This document shows, in pieces, positions 45,547 through 54,150 of a DNA stretch of 64,000 nucleotides (positions within the stretch are counted from its first letter, which is position 1; every line of letters begins with the position of its first letter). Source of the stretch: Pseudomonas tolaasii NCPPB 2192 (lineage in GTDB: Bacteria > Pseudomonadota > Gammaproteobacteria > Pseudomonadales > Pseudomonadaceae). The stretch covers positions 2,728,001 through 2,792,000 of the forward strand of contig NZ_PHHD01000001.1 of NCBI RefSeq assembly GCF_002813445.1. Direction: 5' to 3'. The translations under genes were made by a program, and so were the position numbers. Below the pieces are notes generated by a model. It made no database searches. It saw only the letters and a program-made list of their open reading frames with translations, and was not told the origin of the DNA.

Positions 45547-46887
45547 ATGGGAGAGTCAGTTACGTTTACCGAGAGCGACCGTGCCGTGGTGCTGTTGATC
45601 GACGCCCACCCGGACGTTTTGCACAGCCTGACGCAATTGCTGCGTCTTGAACCGTTCGAACTGCACAGCGCCACCTGCGCTGCCGACGCTTTGACGATTC
45701 TCGCAAGCCGGCCTGTCGACCTGGTGATGAGCGCCGCGCGCCTGCCGGACATCGACGGCGCCTCGTTGCTGGCGCATGTCCATCAAGCCTACCCGCACAC
45801 CGTACGGATCCTGCTGACCGGTGAGACCGATCTGACACTGATCGTCAAAGCCATCAACGAAGGCCAGATCTACCGCTACCTCAGCAAACCCTGGAACGAC
45901 GAAGAACTGCTGCTGGCCCTGCGCCAATCCCTGGCCCATCAGCATTCCGAGCGTGAGCGCCTGCGCCTGGAGCAACTGATTCTTCAACAGAACGAGGAAC
46001 TCAAGCAGCTCAACGCCTCCCTGGAAAAACGCGTGGCCGCGCGCACCAGCGAATTGCAGCAAACCGCCGACATGCTCGACCTGGCCTACGAAGAGCTCAA
46101 GCACAGCTACGCCACCGGCACCGAAGTGTTCTCGCTGCTGGCCAACCTGCGCCTGCCGCGCGCCAAGCAGACCAACCGGCAGATCATCGAGTTGGTGCGC
46201 ACCTGGTGTGTGGCACACGGTGTGGACGAGGCCAGCAACCGCGACCTGACCATGGCCGCCGCGCTCTACAACATCGGCAAGCTGAGCTGGAGCGACAGCA
46301 TGATGGCCTCGCCCTCGGACTTGCTGCACAGCGCCGACCGCGAGCGTTATCGCGCTTACGCCACCCAAAGTGAATCGCTGTTGATGACCCTGGAGCCGAT
46401 GAAAGACGCTGCGCGCCTGATCCGCCATCACCAGGAACGGTGGGACGGCAGCGGTTTTCCCGATCACCTCAAGGGCGAGGCGATTCCGGCAGGCTCGCGC
46501 CTGTTGAAACTGGCCGTGGATTTTATCGAACTGCAAAAAGGCCTGATCCTTGAGCGCCAGATGAACAGCGACGAAGCGCTGCTGTACATCCGCAAATACG
46601 CCGGGCGCTTGTATGACCCCGAGATGGTCGAAGACTTTGTGCGGGTGTGCGCCACCTACCTCAATGACGTGACCCTGGGCGATCCGAATGTGAAAGTGCT
46701 CGGCACGCGCGAGCTGGAAGAGGGCATGGTGCTGGCGCGCAACTTGAACGCCGATAACGGCATGTTGCTGCTCAATGCCGGCAAAGTCCTGAACCTGCCG
46801 CTGGTGGACAAGCTGATCGCGTTCGAAACCATGGAAGGCGCGCGGTACAGCGTGTTTATCAAGGACACCGCCGTAATCTCAAGCTAA
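45547..46887 (+). CDS. Degenerate receiver with YN-GFP (HD-GYP-like) domain
   Basis: A 446 aa cytoplasmic signalling protein from the ATG at 45547, six bases after GAGG; an ATG at 45520 has no spaced ribosome-binding site. The receiver-like domain (1-125) has Ala63 where the phosphorylated Asp should be (VMSAARLPDIDG). A coiled coil follows (about 135-190), then an HD-GYP-like domain in which HD is Tyr241-Asn242 and GYP is GFP (DGSGFP, 300-305). Phosphorylation and c-di-GMP hydrolysis are probably both lost. P. aeruginosa PA2572 has a YN-GYP variant with a receiver, recalled from the literature, and is a likely relative. Confidence 0.85.
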   Translation: MGESVTFTESDRAVVLLIDAHPDVLHSLTQLLRLEPFELHSATCAADALTILASRPVDLVMSAARLPDIDGASLLAHVHQAYPHTVRILLTGETDLTLIVKAINEGQIYRYLSKPWNDEELLLALRQSLAHQHSERERLRLEQLILQQNEELKQLNASLEKRVAARTSELQQTADMLDLAYEELKHSYATGTEVFSLLANLRLPRAKQTNRQIIELVRTWCVAHGVDEASNRDLTMAAALYNIGKLSWSDSMMASPSDLLHSADRERYRAYATQSESLLMTLEPMKDAARLIRHHQERWDGSGFPDHLKGEAIPAGSRLLKLAVDFIELQKGLILERQMNSDEALLYIRKYAGRLYDPEMVEDFVRVCATYLNDVTLGDPNVKVLGTRELEEGMVLARNLNADNGMLLLNAGKVLNLPLVDKLIAFETMEGARYSVFIKDTAVISS

Positions 46888-46901
46888 ATACAGATTAAAA
46901 A

Positions 46902-46988
46902 TGTGGGAGCTGGCTTGCCTGCGATAGCATCCCCACGGTTTACCTGATGCACCGAGTTGCCCGCATCGCAGGCAAGCCAGCTCCCACA
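46902..46988. repeat. Family A REPIN-like doublet
   Basis: Inverted family A copies enclosing a loop of about 40 bases, between the YN-GFP gene and the NUDIX gene. Confidence 0.9.
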
Positions 46989-47053
46989 GTCGATTGCGGC
47001 GGTCTGGTTGATCATGTGATCCTTGCGCCCTTTGCTTCAAAGGAAAACCTCCC

Positions 47054-47461
47054 ATGCCATCCACCATCCGCATCGCCGCGGCCCTGCTGATCGGCAGCGA
47101 CGGCCAGACCCTGCTGGTGCGCAAGCGCGGCACCCAGGCGTTCATGCAGCCCGGCGGCAAGATCGACGCTGGCGAGCAGCCTGCCGAGGCCTTGGCCCGT
47201 GAGCTGCACGAAGAGCTGAATCTGCAGATTGAACCCAGCGATGCCATCTACCTCGGCCACTTTTCCGCTCCCGCCGCCAACGAGCCTGGCTTTACCGTGG
47301 AAGCCGAGCTGTTCCAGGTGCACATCGATGTCGCCGTCATGCCTGCCGCTGAAATTGAAGAAGTGCGCTGGATCGACCCCGCCGGTGACGGCGGCCTGTC
47401 ATTGGCTCCGCTGACGCGCGACTTGATCCTGCCGTTTTATCGCCAATCCCTCACGGCATGA
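47054..47461 (+). CDS. NUDIX hydrolase
   Basis: A 135 aa pyrophosphatase with a full NUDIX box at residues 34-56 (GGKIDAGEQPAEALAREL then HEEL), which binds Mg and the diphosphate. Members clean up modified or excess nucleoside diphosphate-linked compounds; the substrate here is unknown. Its stop overlaps the GNAT start (ATGA), so translation is coupled. Confidence 0.9.
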   Translation: MPSTIRIAAALLIGSDGQTLLVRKRGTQAFMQPGGKIDAGEQPAEALARELHEELNLQIEPSDAIYLGHFSAPAANEPGFTVEAELFQVHIDVAVMPAAEIEEVRWIDPAGDGGLSLAPLTRDLILPFYRQSLTA

Positions 47462-47964
47462 TCATTCGCACCCTGGGCGCCGGCGACGCCGAAGCCTACC
47501 GGGCCTTGATGCTGGAGGCCTACGGCGCTTATCCCCAGGCGTTCACTTCCAGCGTGGCCGAGCGGGCCGCGATGCCGTTGAGCTGGTGGGAAAAACGTTT
47601 GAGCGGCCCGCTGGACCAGTTGCTTGGCGGCTTTGAAGGTGAAGAACTGGCGGGCATTGTCGGCCTGGCCTTCGAGCCGCGCGAGAAAGCGCGGCACAAG
47701 GTGACCCTGTTCGGCATGTACGTGACCCAGGCTCATCAACAAAAAGGCCTGGGCCGCCGACTGGTCGAGGCGGCGCTCGTTGAGGCGCGCAAACACCCGC
47801 GCCTCAAGCTGATCCAGCTGACCGTCACCGCCGGCAACGATGCGGCGGTTGCGTTGTACCAGCGCTGCGGGTTTGTCCAGTACGGCCTGGAACCGCTGGC
47901 GGTGCGGGTGGGTGAGGAATACTTCGACAAGCTCCACATGTGGCGCAAGTTGCAAGACCAGTGA
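47458..47964 (+). CDS. GNAT family N-acetyltransferase
   Basis: A 168 aa acetyl-CoA-dependent transferase. The GNAT acetyl-CoA motif is visible in GMYVTQAHQQKGLGRRLVEAAL (about 82-103) and LTVTAGNDAAVALYQRCGFVQYG follows. Acceptor unknown. Translationally coupled to the NUDIX gene upstream; both may act on one metabolite. Confidence 0.88.
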   Translation: MIIRTLGAGDAEAYRALMLEAYGAYPQAFTSSVAERAAMPLSWWEKRLSGPLDQLLGGFEGEELAGIVGLAFEPREKARHKVTLFGMYVTQAHQQKGLGRRLVEAALVEARKHPRLKLIQLTVTAGNDAAVALYQRCGFVQYGLEPLAVRVGEEYFDKLHMWRKLQDQ

Positions 47965-47973
47965 AGATCAAAA

Positions 47974-48061
47974 TGTGGGAGCTGGCTTGCCTGCGATAGC
48001 GGTGCATCAGTCAGGACTTTTCTTCTGACAGACAGCCATCGCAGGCAAGCCAGCTCCCACA
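47974..48061. repeat. Family A REPIN-like doublet
   Basis: Inverted family A copies in the convergent gap between the GNAT gene and metR, with loop of about 40 bases. Confidence 0.9.
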
Positions 48062-48083
48062 GTGATTTTCATCGTTTCGAATA

Positions 48084-49001
48084 TCAGCGCACGGCACTCA
48101 CGCCATCCAGCGTGGAAAACGACGTGTCCTTGGCCGTCAGCAAAAAGTCACGCATGTACGGCGCGTCCAGCATGTCGGCACGAATCCCCGCGTACAGCGT
48201 CGCAAACAAGCCTTTTTCACCCAGGCGCTTGGCCTTCACGTAACCACGCGAGCTGTACTCATGCAACGCCCAGTGGGGCATGCCGCATACGCCACGGCCG
48301 CTGGCAACCAGTTGCATCATCATCACCGTCAGTTCCGAGGTGCGCACTTGCGCGGGCTCGACGTCGGCGGGTTCCAGGAACCGCGTGAAAATATCCAGGC
48401 GGTCGCGTTCCACCGGGTAGGTGATCAGGGTTTCGGTGAGCAGATCTTCCGGCACGATGTAGGCCTTGTTGGCCAGCGCGTGCTGGTTGGCCACCGCGAG
48501 CATGGCTTCGTAAGTGAACAGCGGCACGTAGGTGATGCCCGGCAATTCCAGCGGGTCGGAGGTCACCACCAGGTCGAGGTCGCCACGGGCCAGGGCCGGC
48601 AACGGCGCGAAGGCGAAGCCGGAGGCCAGGTCCAGTTCGACCTCAGGCCAGGCATCGCGGAACTGATCGATGGTCGGCATCAGCCACTGGAAGCAACTGT
48701 GGCACTCGATCGCCATGTGCAGGCGCCCGGCGGTGCCGCCGGACAAGCGCGCAATATCACGCTCGGCGCCGCGCAGCAGCGGCAAGGTGGCGTCGGCCAG
48801 TTGCAGCAGGCGCAGACCGGCGCTGGTGAAGCGCAACGGTTTGGTCTTGCGCACGAACAGCGGCATGCCCAGGCGTTCTTCCAGCTCTTTGAACTGGTGG
48901 GACAGCGCCGACTGCGTCAGGTGCAGGCGCTCGGCGGCTTCTACCAGGCTGTCGGCTTCGCGCAGGGCGTGCAGGGTCTTGAGATGACGGATTTCGAGCA
49001 C
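48084..49001 (-). CDS. metR: LysR-type regulator MetR
   Basis: A 305 aa LysR-family regulator of methionine synthesis, usually using homocysteine as coinducer and acting on metE and related genes. N-terminal helix-turn-helix LEIRHLKTLHALREADSLVEAAERLHLTQSALSHQ, then the effector domain with AIECHSCFQWLMPTI, a MetR-typical stretch, and VASGRGVCGMPHWAL. No met gene is adjacent in the window; the divergent neighbour is an alpha/beta hydrolase that MetR might control. Confidence 0.88.
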   Translation of the reverse strand: MLEIRHLKTLHALREADSLVEAAERLHLTQSALSHQFKELEERLGMPLFVRKTKPLRFTSAGLRLLQLADATLPLLRGAERDIARLSGGTAGRLHMAIECHSCFQWLMPTIDQFRDAWPEVELDLASGFAFAPLPALARGDLDLVVTSDPLELPGITYVPLFTYEAMLAVANQHALANKAYIVPEDLLTETLITYPVERDRLDIFTRFLEPADVEPAQVRTSELTVMMMQLVASGRGVCGMPHWALHEYSSRGYVKAKRLGEKGLFATLYAGIRADMLDAPYMRDFLLTAKDTSFSTLDGVSAVR

Positions 49002-49195
49002 GGGCTCTCCATGAAGACAATTTGTGGCGAATCGGAATTGCGTGAGTTTGTCTCATGTTGCGGCATGTGTCGACACGTTGCTTAAACATGACCGCCCGGC
49101 ACTCTTCATCAAACTGTCACGCAACTGTGGCAGCGCGCTTGAACAAACTTCATCAGACTCGCGCTCTACTGGGGTTCTGTGTTTCGGTGTTTTTC

Positions 49196-50215
49196 ATGCG
49201 CGTGTTGTTTTTACTGGCCGCTCTCTTGTTCGGCCTGCCGTCTTTTGCGGCTTCTCGATGTGACGTCAACGTCCCGACTCAAACGGTTGACCTGGAACAG
49301 GTGAGCATCGCCTACCAGAGTATCGGCCGTGCGTCCGACCCTGCGTTGCTGCTGGTGATGGGCCTGGGCGGGCAGTTGATCCACTGGCCGGATGAAGTGG
49401 TGGTCGCGCTATGCCAGCAGGGTTTTCGGGTGATTCGTTACGACAACCGTGATGTCGGCCTGTCCACCTGGCGCCAGGCCCCGGCCAGCGCCAACCTGAC
49501 TTTTGAAGTGCTGCGCTACAAGCTCGGCCTGCCGGTGGCGGCGCCGTATACCCTGACCGACATGGCCGACGACGCGCTGGGTTTGATGGATGCCTTGCAG
49601 ATCGAGCAATTCCACGTATTGGGCGCAAGCATGGGCGGCATGATCGCCCAGCACCTGGCGGCGATGGCGCCGCAACGGGTGGAAAGCCTGACCCTGGTGA
49701 TGACCAGCTCCGGCGCCGAAGGCCTGCCCGCCCCGAATGCGGCGCTGGTGCAGTTGTTGTCGCGGCGCAGTGCGCCGAACCGTGAAGTCGCGCTGGAGCA
49801 ACAGGCCGACCTGCTGGCGGCGCTGGGCAGCCCTTACGTCAAGGATGATCGCCAGGCGTTGCTGCATCAGGCGGCGCTGTCCTACGACCGTGCCTTCAAC
49901 CCCGACGGCGTGAAGCGCCAGATCATGGCGATTCTCGCCGAACCGAGCCGCGTGCCGTTGCTCAACCAACTGCGCGTCCCGACGCTGGTGGTACACGGCA
50001 CCGCCGACCCGTTGTTGCCGGTGATGCATGGCGTGCACCTGGCCGCGCATATCCAGGGCAGCCAGTTGAAGCTGATTCCCGGTATGGCCCATCGTTTTCA
50101 GGAGGCGTTCAAGGCGCCGCTGCTGACGGCGGTGCTGCCGTACCTCAAAGCCCATCGCGAAGATGCCGCGCACTGGGCGCAGATCGACCTGGACGAGCCT
50201 TCGAAGGTGCTGTGA
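49196..50215 (+). CDS. Exported alpha/beta hydrolase
   Basis: A 339 aa protein with a signal peptide (FLLAALLFGLPSFA, cleavage near residue 20), so it acts in the periplasm or outside. The nucleophile elbow GASMGGM near residue 143, acid HGTADPLLP and His in GMAHRFQEAF form the triad. RYDNRDVGLST is typical of a group of secreted pseudomonad hydrolases. Reading could begin at 49055, but the ATG at 49196 gives a clean signal peptide. Substrate unknown. Confidence 0.86.
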   Translation: MRVLFLLAALLFGLPSFAASRCDVNVPTQTVDLEQVSIAYQSIGRASDPALLLVMGLGGQLIHWPDEVVVALCQQGFRVIRYDNRDVGLSTWRQAPASANLTFEVLRYKLGLPVAAPYTLTDMADDALGLMDALQIEQFHVLGASMGGMIAQHLAAMAPQRVESLTLVMTSSGAEGLPAPNAALVQLLSRRSAPNREVALEQQADLLAALGSPYVKDDRQALLHQAALSYDRAFNPDGVKRQIMAILAEPSRVPLLNQLRVPTLVVHGTADPLLPVMHGVHLAAHIQGSQLKLIPGMAHRFQEAFKAPLLTAVLPYLKAHREDAAHWAQIDLDEPSKVL

Positions 50216-50271
50216 AGTTGGTGTATCGTGGAGCTTTTGCGGCTGAGTGAAGCCAGCGAGGTCTGCCCGTC

Positions 50272-50925
50272 ATGAGTACTTCCCTGAAAATCGATTTCGT
50301 CAGCGATGTGTCCTGCCCCTGGTGCATCATCGGCCTGCGCGGCCTGACCGAGGCCCTCGACCAGTTGGGCGCCGAGGTGCAGGCCGAGATCCATTTCCAG
50401 CCGTTCGAACTGAACCCGAACATGCCGGCTGAAGGGCAAAACATCGTCGAACACATCACCGAAAAATACGGCTCCACCGCCGAGCAATCCCAGGCCAACC
50501 GCGAGCGCATCCGCGACATGGGCGCCGCCTTGGGGTTTGCATTCCGCACCGACGGCCAGAGCCGGATCTACAACACCTTTGACGCGCACCGTCTATTGCA
50601 TTGGGCCGGGCTGGAAGGGTTGCAGTACAACCTCAAGGAAGCGCTGTTCAAGGCGTACTTCAGCGAGGGGCAGGATCCGTCCGACCACGCGACACTGGCG
50701 ATCATTGCCGAAAGTGTCGGCCTGGATATCAAGCGTGCGGCCGAGATTCTGGCTTCTGATGAATACGCCGCCGAAGTGCGCGAGCAAGAGCAACTGTGGG
50801 TCTCACGCGGTGTGTCGTCGGTGCCGACCATCGTGTTCAACGACCAGTATGCGGTGAGCGGCGGGCAGCCGGCCGAGGCGTTTGTCGGCGCGATTCGGCA
50901 GATCATCAGCGAGGCCAAGGGCTGA
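50272..50925 (+). CDS. DsbA-family oxidoreductase (FrnE type)
   Basis: A 217 aa thioredoxin-fold protein without a signal peptide, so cytoplasmic. CPWC at residues 15-18 (DVSCPWCIIGL), an inserted helical domain, and the cis-proline SSVPTIVFND near residue 183. FrnE members act as disulfide or 2-hydroxychromene-type isomerases and help in oxidative stress; exact role unknown. It lies 56 bases after the hydrolase and may be cotranscribed. Confidence 0.9.
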   Translation: MSTSLKIDFVSDVSCPWCIIGLRGLTEALDQLGAEVQAEIHFQPFELNPNMPAEGQNIVEHITEKYGSTAEQSQANRERIRDMGAALGFAFRTDGQSRIYNTFDAHRLLHWAGLEGLQYNLKEALFKAYFSEGQDPSDHATLAIIAESVGLDIKRAAEILASDEYAAEVREQEQLWVSRGVSSVPTIVFNDQYAVSGGQPAEAFVGAIRQIISEAKG

Positions 50926-50934
50926 CCGCAGAGT

Positions 50935-51048
50935 GATCGTTCCCACGCTCCGCGTGGGAATGCCGCCCCGGACGCTCGGCGTCCCGCTCCTAAAGTCGTG
51001 ACGCAGAGCGTCACAGGATGCATGCCCACGCAGAGCGTGGGAACGATC
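50935..51048. repeat. Family C palindromic element
   Basis: Ends GATCGTTCCCACGC and GCGTGGGAACGATC; internal inverted repeats gacgct and agcgtc. Between the convergent DsbA-family and MipA genes. Confidence 0.9.
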
Positions 51049-51052
51049 GCTT

Positions 51053-51823
51053 TCAGTCAAACTTGTAGCTGATCGCTGTCTGCACCTGCCCCTGGTTCAC
51101 CTCGCCGGTTTCCTTGACGATGCTGCTGTTGGCCGCCGACCCCACCAGATGCACCCAGCTGGCACTGGTCAACAATGACCAGTGCGTGTCCAGGGGAAAC
51201 TCGAAACTCTGCGTCAACGTGAAGTTCTGGAACCCCGCGCTGGCGTTGTAGGGGCGAAAGCCCGAAGCCGCCGCCTCTTTGTCATCCACTCCGAAAAACG
51301 CCTGGGTCTGGCGCGCATCGGCAAAGTGCGCCATCAAACCGGTGCTGCCGATAATTCCGCCACCCAGCGGGTAGCCCAGCTCGCCGCCGAGCTTGCCGAC
51401 CACACCGCTTTGATCCCGCGTGCCGCCGACCGACTGGCCAACCTGGGCGTATACCCGCCAGAACTCGGCCGGGGCGTATTGAATGAACCCGCCCACCTCG
51501 GCTGCGTCCTGCACATCACGCAAGCCGCGCAGCGAGCCATTGGCCGTGCGCCCCGGCAGGTAATTGATGTAGGGGCCGGCGGTGATGCCGTGGGTGTTGA
51601 GCGCGCTCCAGGTCAGGCCGTCGTCGGTGCCCAGGCTGACGTTGCCCCAGTCCAGATCGAAATAGGGAATCGGCTGGGTTTCGTAGCGGCTGCCGGTCGG
51701 GTCGTGGGGCTGGTAGCTCACGCCCGCACCCACTTCGCCGGTGATGCCTTCGGCCCATGCGGCGTCGCAAACGCCCCATAGCCCCAGTACACCGGCGAAT
51801 ACAGCAGAAGTCAGCTTGAGCAT
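51053..51823 (-). CDS. MipA/OmpV family outer-membrane protein
   Basis: A 256 aa protein from the ATG at 51823, with a signal peptide ending CDAAWA and a beta-barrel pattern ending in a typical C-terminal IS-Y-K-F-D strand. GEVGAGVSYQPHDPTGSRYETQPIPYFDLDWGN matches the MipA/OmpV N-terminus. E. coli MipA scaffolds murein enzymes, while OmpV proteins are often induced by stress or metal; either function is possible. An upstream start at 51883 is in frame but adds a Cys/Arg-rich stretch. Divergent from the sigma-54 cluster. Confidence 0.85.
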   Translation of the reverse strand: MLKLTSAVFAGVLGLWGVCDAAWAEGITGEVGAGVSYQPHDPTGSRYETQPIPYFDLDWGNVSLGTDDGLTWSALNTHGITAGPYINYLPGRTANGSLRGLRDVQDAAEVGGFIQYAPAEFWRVYAQVGQSVGGTRDQSGVVGKLGGELGYPLGGGIIGSTGLMAHFADARQTQAFFGVDDKEAAASGFRPYNASAGFQNFTLTQSFEFPLDTHWSLLTSASWVHLVGSAANSSIVKETGEVNQGQVQTAISYKFD

Positions 51824-51895
51824 GAAACGGTTTCCTTGTGTGGGCATGCGCGCATTCACGCGCGAAGGGCACCCGCAGCGCAAGCACTCATCTTG

Positions 51896-51922
51896 TTTGT
51901 AGCGAGCTACAAAAATTGTAGC
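51896..51922 (+). promoter_or_regulatory. Inverted-repeat activator site upstream of sigma-54 promoter
   Basis: TTTGTAGCGAGCTACAAA (51896-51913) is a perfect 8-base inverted repeat with a 2-base spacer. A third half-site TTGTAGC follows at 51916-51922. It sits about 80 bases before the -24 element of the sigma-54 promoter, the usual place of an NtrC-type enhancer. The regulator encoded at 57979-59376 is the obvious candidate binder. Confidence 0.6.
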
Positions 51923-51985
51923 TCCTGTGACACAAATCCCCGGCTCACATCCGCCAAAACCCCGGCCCTGCGGGGTTTCATCCAG

Positions 51986-52002
51986 TTGGCACAGTCCCTG
52001 CT
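51986..52002 (+). promoter_or_regulatory. Sigma-54 (-24/-12) promoter
   Basis: TTGGCACAGTCCCTGCT matches YTGGCACrNNNNTTGCW with one mismatch (C for T). The key GG (51988-51989) and GC (52000-52001) are exactly 10 bases apart. Transcription would start about 40 bases before the ATG at 52053. Confidence 0.72.
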
Positions 52003-52052
52003 CTACCCCTTGTGCAAGCGCACAGAGCGCGCCCTTCCAAGGTAATACGCAG

Positions 52053-52763
52053 ATGATTCAGTGGCATATCGTGTGTGATTTCGATGGGACCATCACCCCC
52101 ACCGATGTCATCGACAACGTCCTCCAACGCTTCGCCGGCCCCGAGTGGGAAACCATCGAACAGGAATGGCTGGATGGGCATATCGGTTCCCGCGAATGCC
52201 TGAGCCGTCAACTGGCGCTGATCAAGGCGACCCCGGCCGAACTGCTGGCGTACTTCGACAGCGTTGAAATCGACCCGGACTTCCCGGACTTCGTCGATCA
52301 CGTCATGGGCCTGGGCGCGACCATCGAAGTGGTCAGCGACGGCATTGAGCAAGGCATCGCGCGCATCCTGTCGCGCAACTACGTGACCCTGCTGCCGATC
52401 CTCGCCAACCGCCTGCGTCAGGTTGACCAGAACAGCTGGCGCATCGATTTCCCGCATTCCAGCGATGCCTGCCGCGCGGCGTCCGGCAACTGCAAGTGCA
52501 AGTCCACCCCGCGCAACAAGCGCGTGCTGGTAATCGGCGACGGCAAGTCCGACATGTGCGTGGCGTCAACCGCCGATTTCGTCTTCGCCAAAGGCAGCCT
52601 CGCCAACTATTGCGAAGCCAACAACATTCCCCACGCGCGCTTCGACACCTTTGCCGAGCTGCCTGCGCTACTGGCCAGGTTGCCAATGGGCAGCGCCGCC
52701 AATACCGGCACCTTTGCTGCTGATCTCCCTATTGAAAGTCAGGAACTCTTCCACCATGTCTGA
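52053..52763 (+). CDS. HAD-IB phosphatase, MtnX-like
   Basis: A 236 aa cytoplasmic phosphatase from the ATG at 52053; the frame is open further upstream to 51927, but that stretch crosses the sigma-54 promoter. The catalytic motif DFDGT is at residues 9-13, motif II VVSDG near 89, and GDGKSDMCVA as motif III. CNC-like SGNCKCKS suggests a possible metal site. The MtnX/phosphoserine-phosphatase group acts on small phosphorylated metabolites; the substrate here is unknown. First gene of the cluster; stop overlaps the aminotransferase start by 8 bases. Confidence 0.86.
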   Translation: MIQWHIVCDFDGTITPTDVIDNVLQRFAGPEWETIEQEWLDGHIGSRECLSRQLALIKATPAELLAYFDSVEIDPDFPDFVDHVMGLGATIEVVSDGIEQGIARILSRNYVTLLPILANRLRQVDQNSWRIDFPHSSDACRAASGNCKCKSTPRNKRVLVIGDGKSDMCVASTADFVFAKGSLANYCEANNIPHARFDTFAELPALLARLPMGSAANTGTFAADLPIESQELFHHV

Positions 52764-54150
52764 TATCCGAATCGCCACTGCCGAAGACCAGATTCTTCTG
52801 GATAAAGAAGCCAAGTACTGCTCCTACGGCGACACCGTTCACTACATCGAGCCACCGCGTATTTTCAGCCGCTGCGAAGGCTCCTACGTGTGGGACACCG
52901 AAGACCAGGCCTACCTCGACCTGCAAATGTGGTACTCGGCCGTTAACTTCGGCTATGCCAACCCGCGCCTGAACAACGCGCTGAAACAGCAGATCGACAC
53001 CCTGCCGCAAATCGCCAGCCAGTACCTGCACAAAGGCAAGATCGAGCTGTCGGAAATGATCGCAGTCGACGCCAAGAAGAAGTTCGGCCTCGACGGCCGC
53101 GTGCACTTCAACGTCGGCGGCTCGCAGTCCATCGAAGACTCCCTGAAGGTCGTGCGTAACGCCACCAACGGCAAGAGCCTGATGTTCGCCTTTGAAGGCG
53201 GCTACCACGGCCGTACCCTCGGCGCCTCGTCGATCACCTCCAGCTACCGCTACCGTCGTCGCTACGGCCACTTCGGTGAGCGCGCGCAGTTCATTCCGTT
53301 CCCGTACCACTTCCGCGGCCCTAAAGGCATGACCAAGGAAGAATACGGCAGCCACTGCGTGCAGCAATTTGCCCGTCTGTTCGAGACCGAATACAACGGT
53401 GTGTGGGACCCGAAAGTCGGTTCCAGCGAGTACGCCGCGTTTTATGTCGAGCCGATCCAGGGCACCGGCGGCTACGTGATTCCGCCGATGAACTTCTACC
53501 GTGAACTCAAGCAAGTGCTGGATCAGCACGGCATCCTGATGGTGTCCGACGAAATCCAGATGGGCTTCTACCGCACCGGCAAACTGTGGTCGATCGAACA
53601 CTTCGACGTGCAGCCGGACGTGATCGTCTTCGGCAAGGCGTTGACCAACGGCCTCAACCCGCTGGGCGGCATCTGGGCCCGTGAAGAATTGATCAACCCG
53701 AAAATCTTCCCGCCAGGTTCCACCCACTCCACCTTCGCGTCCAACCCGTTGGGCACGGCAGTGGGCCTGGAAATGTTCAAGATGACCAACGAAGTCGACT
53801 ACGGCGCGATGGTCATGGCCAAGGGCAAATACTTCCTCGAAGGCCTGCAAGACCTGCAGAAACGTTTCCCGATCATCGGCGACGTCGACGGCCTGGGCCT
53901 GGCCCTGCGCTGCGAAATCTGCGCACCGGACGGCTTCACGCCAGACAAGGCGACCCTGGACTACATGGTCGAAGAGGGCATGAAAGGCGACATGATCGTG
54001 GACGGCCAGAAACTCGGCTTGATTCTCGACGTGGGCGGTTACTACAAAAACGTGATCACCCTGGCTCCGTCACTGGAAATCAGCTACCCGGAAATCGACC
54101 TGGGCCTGAAGCTGCTGGAGCAACTGCTGGTGCGGGCGACCAACCGGTGA
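52756..54150 (+). CDS. Class III PLP-dependent aminotransferase
   Basis: A 464 aa fold-type I aminotransferase. PLP-binding Lys294 lies in VFGKALTNGLNPLGG, the Asp in LMVSDEIQMGF, and GGSQSIEDSLKVVRNATNG and FEGGYHGRTLGASS hold the cofactor phosphate region. The family moves amino groups to aldehydes or keto acids, often at the omega position. Substrate unknown; pairing with a phosphatase, an acyltransferase and a hydrolase suggests synthesis of a small aminated, acylated product. GTGA overlap with the hydrolase. Confidence 0.9.
   Translation: MSDIRIATAEDQILLDKEAKYCSYGDTVHYIEPPRIFSRCEGSYVWDTEDQAYLDLQMWYSAVNFGYANPRLNNALKQQIDTLPQIASQYLHKGKIELSEMIAVDAKKKFGLDGRVHFNVGGSQSIEDSLKVVRNATNGKSLMFAFEGGYHGRTLGASSITSSYRYRRRYGHFGERAQFIPFPYHFRGPKGMTKEEYGSHCVQQFARLFETEYNGVWDPKVGSSEYAAFYVEPIQGTGGYVIPPMNFYRELKQVLDQHGILMVSDEIQMGFYRTGKLWSIEHFDVQPDVIVFGKALTNGLNPLGGIWAREELINPKIFPPGSTHSTFASNPLGTAVGLEMFKMTNEVDYGAMVMAKGKYFLEGLQDLQKRFPIIGDVDGLGLALRCEICAPDGFTPDKATLDYMVEEGMKGDMIVDGQKLGLILDVGGYYKNVITLAPSLEISYPEIDLGLKLLEQLLVRATNR

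Noticed and set aside
49060..49085. TGTCGACA palindrome as MetR or LysR operator
   Set aside because: It does not fit the MetR pattern TGAAnnnnnTTCA and a short palindrome is expected by chance.
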